Source of the DNA: Thiohalobacter thiocyanaticus
GTDB lineage: Bacteria > Pseudomonadota > Gammaproteobacteria > Thiohalobacterales > Thiohalobacteraceae
Assembly (NCBI RefSeq): GCF_002356355.1
Contig: NZ_AP018052.1
Coordinates: 2,418,001 to 2,482,000, forward strand
DNA length: 64,000 nt
Direction: 5' to 3'
Shown here: in pieces, positions 54,252 through 62,753 of the stretch
How positions within the stretch are numbered: position 1 is the first letter of the stretch
How the letters are laid out: each line of letters opens with the position of its first letter
Translations under genes and position numbers: made by a program
Notes under the pieces: model-generated
What the model saw: the letters and a program-made list of their open reading frames with translations, nothing else
Database searches by the model: none
What the model was told of the DNA's origin: nothing

Positions 54252-54725
54252 CTACAGCAGCCGATCGATGGAATGCACCTTCAGCCCCCAGGCCAGCAGC
54301 GACCAGACCTTGTCGTTGGTCAGCCGCAGCCGCCCCACCAGCATCTCGATGATCTCGCGCAGCACCGGATAACCTATATCCGGATGGGCATCGAAGAAGC
54401 GCAGCAGTTCCACCCCGTCGAGCACGGCCAGTTCCACCGGTTCCAGCGTGGTCACGCTGGCCGAACGCGGGCCGGCATCGAACAGCGCCAGTTCGCCGAA
54501 CACCGCGCCCGGCCCGAGGTCGCACACCCCGGGACGAATATGGCGCTCATCGTCCAGGCTGACGTCACCGGTGACGCGCACCCGCCCGCTGAGCAGCACA
54601 TAGACTTCATCGCCCGGATCCCCGGCCCGGAACAGACAGTGGTTGGCCGGATAGTCGGCCCGGTGCCAGTACCTGCCCTCGGCGAATCCGGGGTGCTGCA
54701 GCAGCGACTGCAGAGACGGCACCAC
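54252..54725 (-). CDS. Cyclic-nucleotide-binding-domain protein without DNA-binding domain
   Basis: The 157-residue protein is essentially one cNMP-binding fold: LFRAGDPGDEVYVLLSGRVRV, then the phosphate-cassette-like LGPGAVFGELALFDAGPRSASVTTLEPVELAVL (about 70-103), with Glu and Arg at the expected positions. No helix-turn-helix follows, so it is not a complete Crp-type regulator. It may sense a nucleotide and act on a partner protein, possibly the sugar transferase downstream. Gene placement beside the polysaccharide genes is the only functional clue. Confidence 0.85.
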   Translation of the reverse strand: MVPSLQSLLQHPGFAEGRYWHRADYPANHCLFRAGDPGDEVYVLLSGRVRVTGDVSLDDERHIRPGVCDLGPGAVFGELALFDAGPRSASVTTLEPVELAVLDGVELLRFFDAHPDIGYPVLREIIEMLVGRLRLTNDKVWSLLAWGLKVHSIDRLL

Positions 54726-54743
54726 TGCAAGCCTCCCCTGTGC

Positions 54744-55751
54744 TCAGACCCTGTAGAAATCCCGGTACCAGTCCACGAAACGCGCCACCCCCTCCTCCAC
54801 GGTGGTGGCGGGCTTGTAGCCGACATCGCGGATCAGGTCCTGGACGTCGGCGTAGGTATCCGGCACGTCACCGGGCTGCAGCGGCAGCATGTTCATCTCC
54901 GCCTTGCGGCCCAGGCAGTCCTCCAGCACCTTGATGTAGTGCAGCAGTTCCACCGGCTGATTGTTGCCGATGTTGTACAGCCGGTAAGGGGCGGTCGAGG
55001 AGGCCGAGTCCGGCGCGTCGCCGCTCCACTCGGGGTTGGGCTCGGGCACCCGGTCCAGGGTGCGGATCACACCCTCGACGATGTCGTCGATGTAGGTGAA
55101 ATCGCGCCGATGCTTGCCGTAATTGAACACGTCGATGGGTTCGCCGGCCAGGATGCTGCGGGTGAACTTGAACAGCGCCATGTCCGGCCGCCCCCAGGGG
55201 CCGTAGACGGTGAAGAAGCGCAGCCCCGTGGTCGGGATCCGGTACAGGTGGCTGTAGGTATGCGCCATCAGCTCGTTGGCCTTCTTGGAGGCGGCGTACA
55301 GGCTGACCGGATGATCCACATTGTCGTGCACCGAGAAGGGCATCTTGGTATTGGCCCCGTAAACCGAACTGCTGGAGGCATAGACCAGGTGCTCGACCCC
55401 GTTGTGGCGGCAGCCCTCCAGGATGTTGGCGAAGCCGACCAGGTTGGTGTCGACATAGGCGAGCGGGTTCTCGATCGAATAGCGCACGCCGGCCTGAGCG
55501 GCCAGATTGACCACCCGCTGCGGCCGGTGCTGCTCGAACACCCGGGCGATGCCCTCCCGGTCCTCCAGGTCGATGCGCACATCGGTGTAGCCGGAGTGGC
55601 CGAGGGTGCGGTCCAGCCGCGCCTGCTTGAGGCTGACATCGTAATAGTCGTTGAGATTGTCGATGCCGATGACCTCGTCGCCGCGCTCGAGCAGCCGCAG
55701 CGCCAGTGTGGAGCCGATGAAACCCGCCGAACCCGTGATCAGAACCTTCAT
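54744..55751 (-). CDS. UDP-sugar epimerase (UDP-glucuronate 4-epimerase type)
   Basis: The ATG at 55751 gives 335 residues. It is an extended short-chain dehydrogenase with NAD loop GSAGFIGS (near 7-14), [15 protein letters not shown] and the catalytic YAASKKANE. Sequence and size match UDP-glucuronate 4-epimerases (CapI/LspL), which convert UDP-GlcA to UDP-GalA. Its natural partner, a UDP-sugar dehydrogenase, is the interrupted gene just upstream. The uronate would feed the polymer. Confidence 0.93.
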   Translation of the reverse strand: MKVLITGSAGFIGSTLALRLLERGDEVIGIDNLNDYYDVSLKQARLDRTLGHSGYTDVRIDLEDREGIARVFEQHRPQRVVNLAAQAGVRYSIENPLAYVDTNLVGFANILEGCRHNGVEHLVYASSSSVYGANTKMPFSVHDNVDHPVSLYAASKKANELMAHTYSHLYRIPTTGLRFFTVYGPWGRPDMALFKFTRSILAGEPIDVFNYGKHRRDFTYIDDIVEGVIRTLDRVPEPNPEWSGDAPDSASSTAPYRLYNIGNNQPVELLHYIKVLEDCLGRKAEMNMLPLQPGDVPDTYADVQDLIRDVGYKPATTVEEGVARFVDWYRDFYRV

Positions 55752-55801
55752 TATTCTCTCCCTTGCGAAATCTCGGCTGATACATGAACAAGATAAAACC
55801 C

Positions 55802-55889
55802 CAACGCAGAGTCGCACAGACGCGGGGGACGCAAAGCATCATTACTACAAAAAGCCTTGCATCCTCTGCGTCTGTGCGACTCTGCGTTG
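55802..55889. repeat. Palindromic CAACGCAGAG repeat
   Basis: Exact 22-base arms (55802-55823 and 55868-55889; core CGCAGAGTCGCACAGACGC) with a 44-base middle. It separates the epimerase and dehydrogenase genes. A degenerate relative lies at 58089-58160. Confidence 0.85.
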
Positions 55890-55896
55890 AAAATCG

Positions 55897-57174
55897 CTAG
55901 AGCCGCCCGTCCACCATCTCCGGCGGCAGCACGTATTTCACGTCGAACAGCACCGCGCCGGGTTTGCCCAGGGCGCGGATGCGCTCGGCACCCATCTCCA
56001 CGAACTGGCGATGCGCCACGGCCAGAATAATGGCGTCGTAGCTGCCGGGTTCAGGCTCGGGGATGACCTCGATGCCGTATTCCTCGCGCGCCTCATCGGG
56101 ATCGACCCAGGGATCGTAGACGTCCACGCGCGGATGGTAATCCCTGAACTCCGCGACCACATCCACCACCCGGGTGTTGCGCAGATCCGGGCAGTCCTCC
56201 TTGAAGGTCAGCCCCATGATCAGGATGTTGGCATCTGAAACGTGGATGCGCTTCTTGGTCATCAGCTTGATGACCTGCTCGGCCACAAAGGCGCCCATGC
56301 CGTCGTTCACCCGCCGCCCGGCCAGGATCATGCTGGGGTGATAGCCGATCTGCTACGCCTTGTGGGTCAGATAATAGGGATCCACGCCGATGCAGTGGCC
56401 GCCGACCAGGCCGGGGCGGAAGGGCAGGAAGTTCCACTTGGTGCCGGCGGCCTTGAGCACCTCCTCGGTGTCGATGCCGAGGCGGTTGAAGATCAGGGCC
56501 AGTTCGTTGACCAGGGCGATGTTGACGTCGCGCTGGGTGTTCTCGATCACCTTGGCGGCCTCGGCCACCCGGATGCTGCTGGCCTTGTGGGTGCCGGCCG
56601 TGATCACGGAACGGTACAGCGCATCGACGAACTCGGCCGTCTCCGGGGTCGAGCCCGAGGTGACCTTGAGGATGGTGGTGACGCGATGCTCCTTGTCGCC
56701 CGGATTGATGCGCTCGGGGCTGTAGCCGACGAAGAAGTCCCGGTTGAACGTCAGTCCGGACTCGGTCTCCATGATCGGCACGCAGACCTCCTCGGTCGCC
56801 CCCGGGTAGACGGTGGACTCGAAGATGGCGACATCGCCCGGCTTCAGCGCGCGACCGATGGTGCGGCTGGCGCCTTCCAGCGGCCGCAGGTCCGGACGCT
56901 TGGCGTCGTCGATCGGGGTGGGCACGGTGGCGATATAGACATTGGCATCGGCGAGTTCGCCGGCGTCGTCGGTGTAGCGCAGCCGGGCTGCCTGGTGCAG
57001 TTCCTCGTCGCTGACTTCCAGCGTGCTGTCATGGCCCCGGCGCAGCTCGGCGATGCGCCCGGCATTGATATCGAAGCCCAGGGTGTCATAGCGCCGGCCG
57101 AACTCGACCGCCAGCGGCAGCCCCACATAGCCCAGTCCGACGACCGCGATCCGGGCCTGTTCCAGCTTCATCAT
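55897..57174 (-). pseudogene. UDP-sugar 6-dehydrogenase (WbpA/TviB type) interrupted by one amber codon
   Basis: One reading frame of 425 sense codons runs from ATG 57174 but contains TAG at 56355-56353. The first part (273 residues) has the NAD motif [27 protein letters not shown] and the catalytic Cys motif [16 protein letters not shown]. After the TAG, the same frame goes on as QIGYHPSMILAGRRVNDGMG through the UDP-binding domain to KYVLPPEMVDGRL. Homologues usually have Glu here, so GAG to TAG is a single-base change. Without read-through the substrate-binding C-terminal domain is lost. It would otherwise oxidise a UDP-HexNAc or UDP-hexose to the uronate. Confidence 0.88.
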
Positions 57175-57190
57175 CCTGATATACCCCTTG

Positions 57191-57196
57191 ATTGTA
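57191..57196 (-). promoter_or_regulatory. Possible -10 box for the UDP-sugar dehydrogenase gene
   Basis: TACAAT on the minus strand lies 17 bases before the ATG at 57174. The matching -35 is poor, and AAGGGG between them is the ribosome site. Confidence 0.25.
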
Positions 57197-57280
57197 CTGA
57201 GTTTTATTCTCTCGACCGACACAACCGGCTCCCGCCGGGTATCGGCCCGTCGCCGCAGATTCTGTAACCGGGAGGAGGCG

Positions 57281-58009
57281 TCAGCTGTCGCCCGGGAGGG
57301 ATTCCAGTTCCAGCCAGGCGCAGCTGCCGGCGGCGGCCAGCGTCTCCAGATAACGCCTGTGGGCCTCGCACTCGGTCGTGCTGGCCCGCAGTACCGGCAG
57401 CGGCGGGCGGTCCGCCGCCAGCCGGCGAATGGCCTGAGCCCCGCCCTGCCCGGCCTGCTCCGCCTCCCGGCCTTCCAGGGTGAGGCTGGTCTGGCCGCCG
57501 GTCATGTGCAGATAGACGTCGGCCAGGATCTCGGCGTCGAGCAGCGCTCCGTGCAGTTCGCGGTTGGAGTTGTCCACCTCGTAGCGCCGGCACAGGGCAT
57601 CCAGGTTGTTCTTCTGCCCTGGATGCAGCCGCCGCGCCAGTTCCAGGGTATCCAGTACCGTGCAGTGATCCTCCAGCCGGCCCTGTCCTCCGCCCAACAG
57701 CGACAGTTCGTGGTTGATGAAGCCGACGTCGAAGGGGGCGTTGTGGATCACCAGTTCCGCCCCGCTGATGAACTTCAGGAAATCCTCTGCCACGTCGGCA
57801 AAGCGCGGTTTGTCGGTGAGGAACTCGTTGGTGATGCCATGGACCTCGATCGCGCCCTCGTCGATCTCGCGGTCCGGCTGCAGGTACTGGTGGAAGCTGC
57901 GGCGGGTGTGGCGCCGGTTGACCAGTTCCACACAGCCGATCTCGATGATCCGGTGCCCCTGGCTGGGCTCCAGGCCGGTGGTTTCGGTGTCCAGTACGAT
58001 CTGCCGCAT
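57281..58009 (-). CDS. dnaQ: DNA polymerase III epsilon subunit (3'-5' exonuclease)
   Basis: The 242-residue DEDDh exonuclease has ExoI VLDTETTG (Asp7, Glu9), Exo[16 protein letters not shown] and Exo[17 protein letters not shown]. The C-terminal part (about 185-242) is the variable tail that binds the polymerase alpha subunit. It proofreads replication errors. The rnhA-dnaQ order is the classic gammaproteobacterial one, here with a repeat in the 170-base gap between them. Confidence 0.97.
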   Translation of the reverse strand: MRQIVLDTETTGLEPSQGHRIIEIGCVELVNRRHTRRSFHQYLQPDREIDEGAIEVHGITNEFLTDKPRFADVAEDFLKFISGAELVIHNAPFDVGFINHELSLLGGGQGRLEDHCTVLDTLELARRLHPGQKNNLDALCRRYEVDNSNRELHGALLDAEILADVYLHMTGGQTSLTLEGREAEQAGQGGAQAIRRLAADRPPLPVLRASTTECEAHRRYLETLAAAGSCAWLELESLPGDS

Positions 58010-58088
58010 TATGCCCTTCCCCTCGCTTCATTCATGGCGGCCAGGTACCGTGGTGTGCATGCGCCTGACTGTTCCGGCAATAACGGAA

Positions 58089-58160
58089 GGTCGCAGAGGC
58101 ACAGGGACGCGAAGAAAATAGAAGTTTCAGAACCTCTGCGCCTTTGCGTCCTCGGCGTTA
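58089..58160. repeat. Degenerate CGCAGAGG palindromic repeat
   Basis: TCGCAGAGGCACAGGGACGC and CCTCTGCGCCTTTGCGTCC form imperfect arms, related to the element at 55802-55889. It lies between rnhA and dnaQ. Confidence 0.65.
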
Positions 58161-58177
58161 ATCTCACCATCGTCAAG

Positions 58178-58627
58178 TCAGTCCGCCAGTTCGTCGATGC
58201 CGCGGTTGGCCAGCTGGTCGGCACGTTCGTTCTCGGGGTGGCCGGTATGGCCGCGCACCCAGTGCCAGTCTACCTGATGTCGGGCCGCCAGTTCATCCAG
58301 TTCACGCCACAGATCGGCGTTCTTCACCGGTTTGCCGGCCGCGGTTTTCCAGTGTTTGCGCTTCCAGTTCGGCAGCCACTCGGTAATGCCCTTGCGCACA
58401 TACTGCGAATCGGTGGTCAGCTGCACCCGGCAGGGGCGTTTGAGCGCCTCCAGCGCCCGGATGGCGGCCAGCAACTCCATGCGGTTGTTGGTGGTATGGA
58501 GCTCGCCACCGTAGAGTTCGCGTTCGTGGCCGCCGTAGCGCAGCACCGCGCCCCAGCCGCCGGGACCGGGATTGCCGCGGCACGCGCCGTCGGTGTAGAT
58601 CTCGACTGTAGTGTTGTCGCTGGTCAT
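58178..58627 (-). CDS. rnhA: Ribonuclease HI
   Basis: The 149-residue enzyme has all four catalytic positions: [14 protein letters not shown] (Asp), NNRMELLA (Glu), TTDSQYV (Asp) and [15 protein letters not shown] (His/Asp). It removes RNA from RNA-DNA hybrids. It follows the methyltransferase gene by 12 bases, probably in one transcript with it and dnaQ. Confidence 0.98.
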   Translation of the reverse strand: MTSDNTTVEIYTDGACRGNPGPGGWGAVLRYGGHERELYGGELHTTNNRMELLAAIRALEALKRPCRVQLTTDSQYVRKGITEWLPNWKRKHWKTAAGKPVKNADLWRELDELAARHQVDWHWVRGHTGHPENERADQLANRGIDELAD

Positions 58628-58639
58628 GAACTTTTCGTG

Positions 58640-59407
58640 TCAGCCTCGGCGGGTGGGTTCGATCACACCGGGGGAGAGAAACCTGCGTCGCGGCCGCCAG
58701 CGTGGTCGGATGGGCGTCATGCCCACCACCCGTTTGCGGGCCAGCAGCAGGAATCCGGCATTGCCGGGGATGTGATTGACCGCCTCCAGCTGATCGAGAA
58801 AACGGGTCCGTTCCAGCAAGCCGGCATGGTTGACCGGCAGGCGGTACAGCAGCGGCTGCACCGCCAGGGTGTCGAATCCCAGCAGCGCCAGCCAGTCGCG
58901 CAGCCGGGCCACCCCCAGGAAACGCCCGCACCAGGGCAGCCGACCGCGCCAGCGGGTCAGCAGGCTGCGCCCGCCCCAGATCCCCCAGGGATTGAATCCC
59001 ACGATGACCAGGTGCCCTTCCGGGATCAGACAGCGTTCGGCCTCGCGCAGGATCTGGTGCGGCTCGGCGGCAAACTCCAGCACATGCGGCAGCAGGATGA
59101 CATCCAGGCTGTCGCTGCTGACCGGCCAGACATCATTGGCGCTCACCAGTCCGGTGCGGCCCGGGATGGCCTCCGGCGTCTGCACCACCCGGTGCTGCAC
59201 CCGGCTGCTGTCCAGGGGATCCGCCTGCCAGGGCGGCGCCACGCTCAACAGGTGATAGCCGAACAGGGTCGTCAGACAGTCCCGTACCGCGGTCAGTTCG
59301 ACCTGTTCCAGGGCCTGGCCGAGCGGGGTCCGGTACCATTCTTGCAAGCCGGGGAAGACCGGCATCGGACATTTGACGCTGTCGGATTGTTTTTTCAACC
59401 GCCGCAT
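58640..59407 (-). CDS. YafS-like SAM-dependent methyltransferase
   Basis: The 255-residue protein has a class I methyltransferase domain lacking a strong glycine-rich motif I but with LDVILLPHVLEFAAEPHQILREAERCLIPEGHLVIVGFNPWG (about 105-146 region), typical of the family encoded beside rnhA in gammaproteobacteria (E. coli yafS-rnhA-dnaQ). Its substrate is unknown. It diverges from mltD with an 86-base gap that must hold both promoters. Confidence 0.88.
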   Translation of the reverse strand: MRRLKKQSDSVKCPMPVFPGLQEWYRTPLGQALEQVELTAVRDCLTTLFGYHLLSVAPPWQADPLDSSRVQHRVVQTPEAIPGRTGLVSANDVWPVSSDSLDVILLPHVLEFAAEPHQILREAERCLIPEGHLVIVGFNPWGIWGGRSLLTRWRGRLPWCGRFLGVARLRDWLALLGFDTLAVQPLLYRLPVNHAGLLERTRFLDQLEAVNHIPGNAGFLLLARKRVVGMTPIRPRWRPRRRFLSPGVIEPTRRG

Positions 59408-59493
59408 GGGCTTGCATCATAACCGAAGCGGGCCTGCGAGCGTGAGACAGGTTTGCTTGATTTCACCCCGGCCCGCTGTCAGGATTCGCGCGC

Positions 59494-61104
59494 ATGATCC
59501 CAAAATACAACCTAGTACTGTGCACCCTCCTCGCCCTGGCCCTGGCTGCCTGCCAGACCCCGTGGGTGCGTGACGCGCAGCCCCGCGCCGGGGACGCGGC
59601 CCCGGCCGTCGCTGAACACCCGACCGCCACCCCCGAACCCGAGACGAAGACGACACCGCCGACCCCGGCCGCACCCGAGGCCCGCATCGAACCGGCCCCG
59701 CCGCCGGATCTCTGGACCCGGCTGCGTGCCGGTTTCACCCTGCCCACCCGTCTCGACGACCGCCGGGTCCAGCTGCATCTGCAGTGGTTCAAGCGTCACC
59801 CGCATTACCTCAGCCGGGTGGTAGAGCGGGCCGAACCCTACCTGCCCTGGATCCTGGACCGCATCGAACAGGCCGGGGTCCCCACCGAGATCGCCCTGCT
59901 GCCCATCGTGGAAAGCGGGTTCAATCCCTTTGCCTACTCCCACGGCCGCGCCGCCGGCCTGTGGCAGTTTATCCCGGCCACCGGCCGGCGCTTCGGGCTG
60001 GAACAGAACTGGTGGTATGACGGCCGCCGGGACTGGGTCGCCGCCACCGACGCCGCGCTGGCCTACCTGCAGGCCAACCACGCACGCTTCGACGGCGACT
60101 GGCTGCTGTCCCTGGCCGCCTACAATGCCGGTGAGGGTAACGTACTCAAGGCCCAGCGACGCAACCGGGCGCGCAACCGGGCCACCGATTTCTGGTCCCT
60201 GGATCTGCCGCGGGAGACGGAAAAGTACGTGCCCAAGCTGCTGGCGCTGCGCGAGGTCTTCACCCATCCCGCGGACTACGGCCTGGAACTGCCGCCGCTG
60301 GACCCGGACCAGCGCCTGGAACTGGTCGAGACCGGCGGCCAGCTGGACCTGGCGCTGGCCGCCGAACTGGCCGGGCTGCCGCTGGAGACCCTCTACCGGC
60401 TCAATCCCGGTTTCAACCGCTGGGCCACCCCGCCCGACGGGCCGCACCGGCTGGTGCTGCCGCACGGCGCATCTGCCAGATTCAGCCAGGCGCTGGCCGA
60501 ACTGCCCGAGGCTCAGCGGGTACAGTGGCAACGCCACCGGGTCGCGGCCGGCGACACCCTGATCGGTCTGGCCAGTCAGTATCACACCACCGTGGCGCTG
60601 CTGCAGGAGGTCAACCAGCTGCGTGATCACCGCATCCGCCAGGGGGATCACCTGCTCATTCCCACTGCCCGGGAGTCGCTGGAGCGCTACAGCCTGTCGG
60701 CCGGCCAGCGCAAACTGGCGCTGCAGAACCGCAAGCGTGCCGGCAACAGGCAGGTGCATGTGGTGCGCGCGGGCGACAGCTTCTGGGATCTGGCGCGGCG
60801 CTACAAGGTGGGGGTGAGGGAACTGGCCGGCTGGAACAGCATGGCCCCGACCGATACCCTGCGGGTAGGGCAGAAACTGGTGGTCTGGACCCAGACGCCG
60901 GCAGCCGCCAATCCCAATATCGCCCTGCAGCGGGTGCGCTACCGGGTCCGCCAGGGGGATTCGCTGGCGCGCATCTCGCAGCGCTTCAAGGTCAGCATCC
61001 GCGACCTGGAGCAGTGGAACGATCTGGACCGCCGCCGCTACCTGCAGCCGGGCCAGGTACTGACCCTCTACGTCGACGTCACCCGCCAGGCCGGCAACGG
61101 TTGA
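59494..61104 (+). CDS. mltD: Membrane-bound lytic murein transglycosylase D
   Basis: The 536-residue protein has a lipoprotein signal (LLALALAACQ, Cys20), a Pro/Thr-rich spacer (25-75) and an SLT domain with the catalytic Glu in LLPIVESGFNPFAYSHGRAAGLWQFIPATG (about 130-160). Three LysM peptidoglycan-binding modules follow (about 350-390, 425-470 and 485-530). It cleaves the glycan strand of murein to give anhydro-muropeptides at the outer membrane. Its position opposite rnhA/dnaQ matches other gammaproteobacteria. Confidence 0.97.
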   Translation: MIPKYNLVLCTLLALALAACQTPWVRDAQPRAGDAAPAVAEHPTATPEPETKTTPPTPAAPEARIEPAPPPDLWTRLRAGFTLPTRLDDRRVQLHLQWFKRHPHYLSRVVERAEPYLPWILDRIEQAGVPTEIALLPIVESGFNPFAYSHGRAAGLWQFIPATGRRFGLEQNWWYDGRRDWVAATDAALAYLQANHARFDGDWLLSLAAYNAGEGNVLKAQRRNRARNRATDFWSLDLPRETEKYVPKLLALREVFTHPADYGLELPPLDPDQRLELVETGGQLDLALAAELAGLPLETLYRLNPGFNRWATPPDGPHRLVLPHGASARFSQALAELPEAQRVQWQRHRVAAGDTLIGLASQYHTTVALLQEVNQLRDHRIRQGDHLLIPTARESLERYSLSAGQRKLALQNRKRAGNRQVHVVRAGDSFWDLARRYKVGVRELAGWNSMAPTDTLRVGQKLVVWTQTPAAANPNIALQRVRYRVRQGDSLARISQRFKVSIRDLEQWNDLDRRRYLQPGQVLTLYVDVTRQAGNG

Positions 61105-61120
61105 GCCCGCGGCCCGCAAT

Positions 61121-61210
61121 AGCGAGCAGGATGGGTGAAGCACAGCGCAACCCATCGCCAGCTGGATAATGGGTGCGGCGCCGCGCGCCTTCACCCATCC
61201 TACTTGCTCT
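61121..61210. repeat. Palindromic GATGGGTGAAG repeat
   Basis: Exact 13-base arms AGGATGGGTGAAG (61128-61140) and CTTCACCCATCCT (61189-61201). The centre (CGCAACCCATCG, AATGGGTGCGG) resembles the element at 2246-2316. It lies between mltD and the dioxygenase gene. Confidence 0.85.
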
Positions 61211-61298
61211 GTAATCCTCGGCCCGCAATAGGATAAAATGGGCGGTCCGGGCACGCTGCCCGGGAGATTGTCAGCGACCCGGACCGATACCCGCCGCC

Positions 61299-62084
61299 AT
61301 GCCCGATACCGCCCAGCAGACCGCCGCCTTCAGCACCGGGGAACAGGCCGGTTTTTCCCGTGACGGCTACGTCATCGTCCGCAACCTGGCACCGCCGGCC
61401 CTGATGCAGCGGCTGCTCGAGGTCGCCGAGGCCCAGCTGGCCGCCCAGGTGCCGCCGCTCGAATACGAGGCCGATCTGCACTACCCGGGCGCCCCCACCT
61501 CGCGCGAGCAGGCCGGCGGGCGCACCGTGCGCCGTCTGCTGCGCGCGCAGTCGCGCGACTGGGCCTTCAGCGAGTGGCTCACCCACCCGCCCCTGCTCAA
61601 CCGGGTGCGTCAGCTGCTCGGCCCTGCGCTGATCGTGCCGCTGGCCCACCACAACTGCATCATGACCAAGCAGCCGCAGTTCAGTTCCGATACCGGCTGG
61701 CACCAGGACACCCGTTACTGGAATTTCACCCGCCCCGACCTGGTCAACGCCTGGCTGGCGCTGGGGCCGGAACGCGAAGACAACGGCTGCATGCGGCTGA
61801 TCCCCGGCAGCCACCGGCTGGAACTGCCGCGTGAACGTTACGATGAACAGGAATTCTTCCGCGAGGACCTGGAAGAGAACCGCACGCTGATCGCGCAGCA
61901 GCAGATCGCCCTGCTGGAGCCGGGCGACGTGCTGTTCTTCCACGCCCGTACCCTGCACGCCGCCACCCGCAACTACAGCGACCGCACCAAGTACTCGGTG
62001 GTATTCACCTTCCGCGCCGCCGACAACCCGCCCAAACCAGGCACCCGCTCGGCCGGGGTGCCGGAACTGCTGCTGCCGGAGTAG
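61299..62084 (+). CDS. Phytanoyl-CoA dioxygenase (PhyH) family protein
   Basis: The 261-residue protein has the Fe(II)/2-oxoglutarate facial triad: His135 and Asp137 in GWHQDTRYW, and His220 in FFHARTLHAATRN. A basic residue for 2-oxoglutarate lies near 229. The family hydroxylates varied small molecules; the substrate here cannot be told. The gene is isolated between two dispersed repeats. Its TAG stop falls in a partial copy of the second repeat (GTAGGTCGGG). Confidence 0.9.
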   Translation: MPDTAQQTAAFSTGEQAGFSRDGYVIVRNLAPPALMQRLLEVAEAQLAAQVPPLEYEADLHYPGAPTSREQAGGRTVRRLLRAQSRDWAFSEWLTHPPLLNRVRQLLGPALIVPLAHHNCIMTKQPQFSSDTGWHQDTRYWNFTRPDLVNAWLALGPEREDNGCMRLIPGSHRLELPRERYDEQEFFREDLEENRTLIAQQQIALLEPGDVLFFHARTLHAATRNYSDRTKYSVVFTFRAADNPPKPGTRSAGVPELLLPE

Positions 62085-62096
62085 GTCGGGGCAGCC

Positions 62097-62173
62097 GTAG
62101 GTCGGGTTAGCGCAGCGTAACCCGACACGCGGGGTAGACGTCGGGTTAGGCCTTGCAGGCTAACCCGACCTAC
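62097..62173. repeat. Palindromic GTAGGTCGGGTTA repeat
   Basis: Exact 15-base arms GTAGGTCGGGTTAGC (62097-62111) and its complement (62159-62173), with more GTCGGGTTA units inside. The right arm codes for the last residues and stop of the mocA-like gene on the minus strand. Confidence 0.9.
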
Positions 62174-62753
62174 GCCATCGATGAAGGTTCTGAAAATCCT
62201 CCGGGCGGTCAATGTCACGCAGGACGCCGGGATCGTCCGTCGGCACCCGGCGGAGCCGATGCGCATGCGCCTGCACGATCCCGCGCGCGCCGACATCGCC
62301 GTCGAGCTTGAGCAATGCGTCGCGATACGCCGCGCCGAAGCCCACCGGATGGCCCCGTTTTCCCGCGTACGCAGGCGCCCCGATCACATGTTCGTCTACA
62401 AGCGTGGCCGCGATGGCGGCAATGGTCTCCGGCCGGATGAACGGCATGTCCGCCAGGGCGATCACCCAGCCCGCCGCCGAATCCCGGGCCCGCACGCCGC
62501 AGGCAATGCTGGTCCCCATGCCCGCCTCGGCCCCGGGATTGACCACCACCGGTATGCCGGCAGCGCGCAGCAGCCCGGCCACGGCGCCATCGGCCTTTGC
62601 CACCACGGCGACGGTTTCAGGCAGCGCCAGGCGCAGGTTTTCAGCCGCGGCCAGGGCCAGCGGGGTGCCGTCCGGCAATGGCTGCAGCAGCTTGTCGCTG
62701 CCGAAGCGGCGACTCTGTCCAGCCGCCAGCAGGATACCCACGGGGCGGCTCAT
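62160..62753 (-). CDS. mocA: MobA/MocA-like molybdenum cofactor nucleotidyltransferase
   Basis: The 197-residue protein starts GILLAAGQSRRFGSDKLL, the NTP-binding signature of MobA/MocA proteins, followed by VIALADMPFIRPETI and GKRGHPVGFG. MocA makes molybdopterin cytosine dinucleotide for xanthine-dehydrogenase-type enzymes. That fits the xdhC gene, which overlaps it by four bases, and the hydroxylase subunit beyond. The last residues (RRSG) and the stop come from a dispersed repeat. Confidence 0.88.
   Translation of the reverse strand: MSRPVGILLAAGQSRRFGSDKLLQPLPDGTPLALAAAENLRLALPETVAVVAKADGAVAGLLRAAGIPVVVNPGAEAGMGTSIACGVRARDSAAGWVIALADMPFIRPETIAAIAATLVDEHVIGAPAYAGKRGHPVGFGAAYRDALLKLDGDVGARGIVQAHAHRLRRVPTDDPGVLRDIDRPEDFQNLHRWRRSG

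Noticed and set aside
57204-58031. Alternative 275-codon frame overlapping dnaQ
   Set aside because: The overlapping frame carries the full DEDDh exonuclease motifs, while this one is low-complexity Arg/Gly/Pro.
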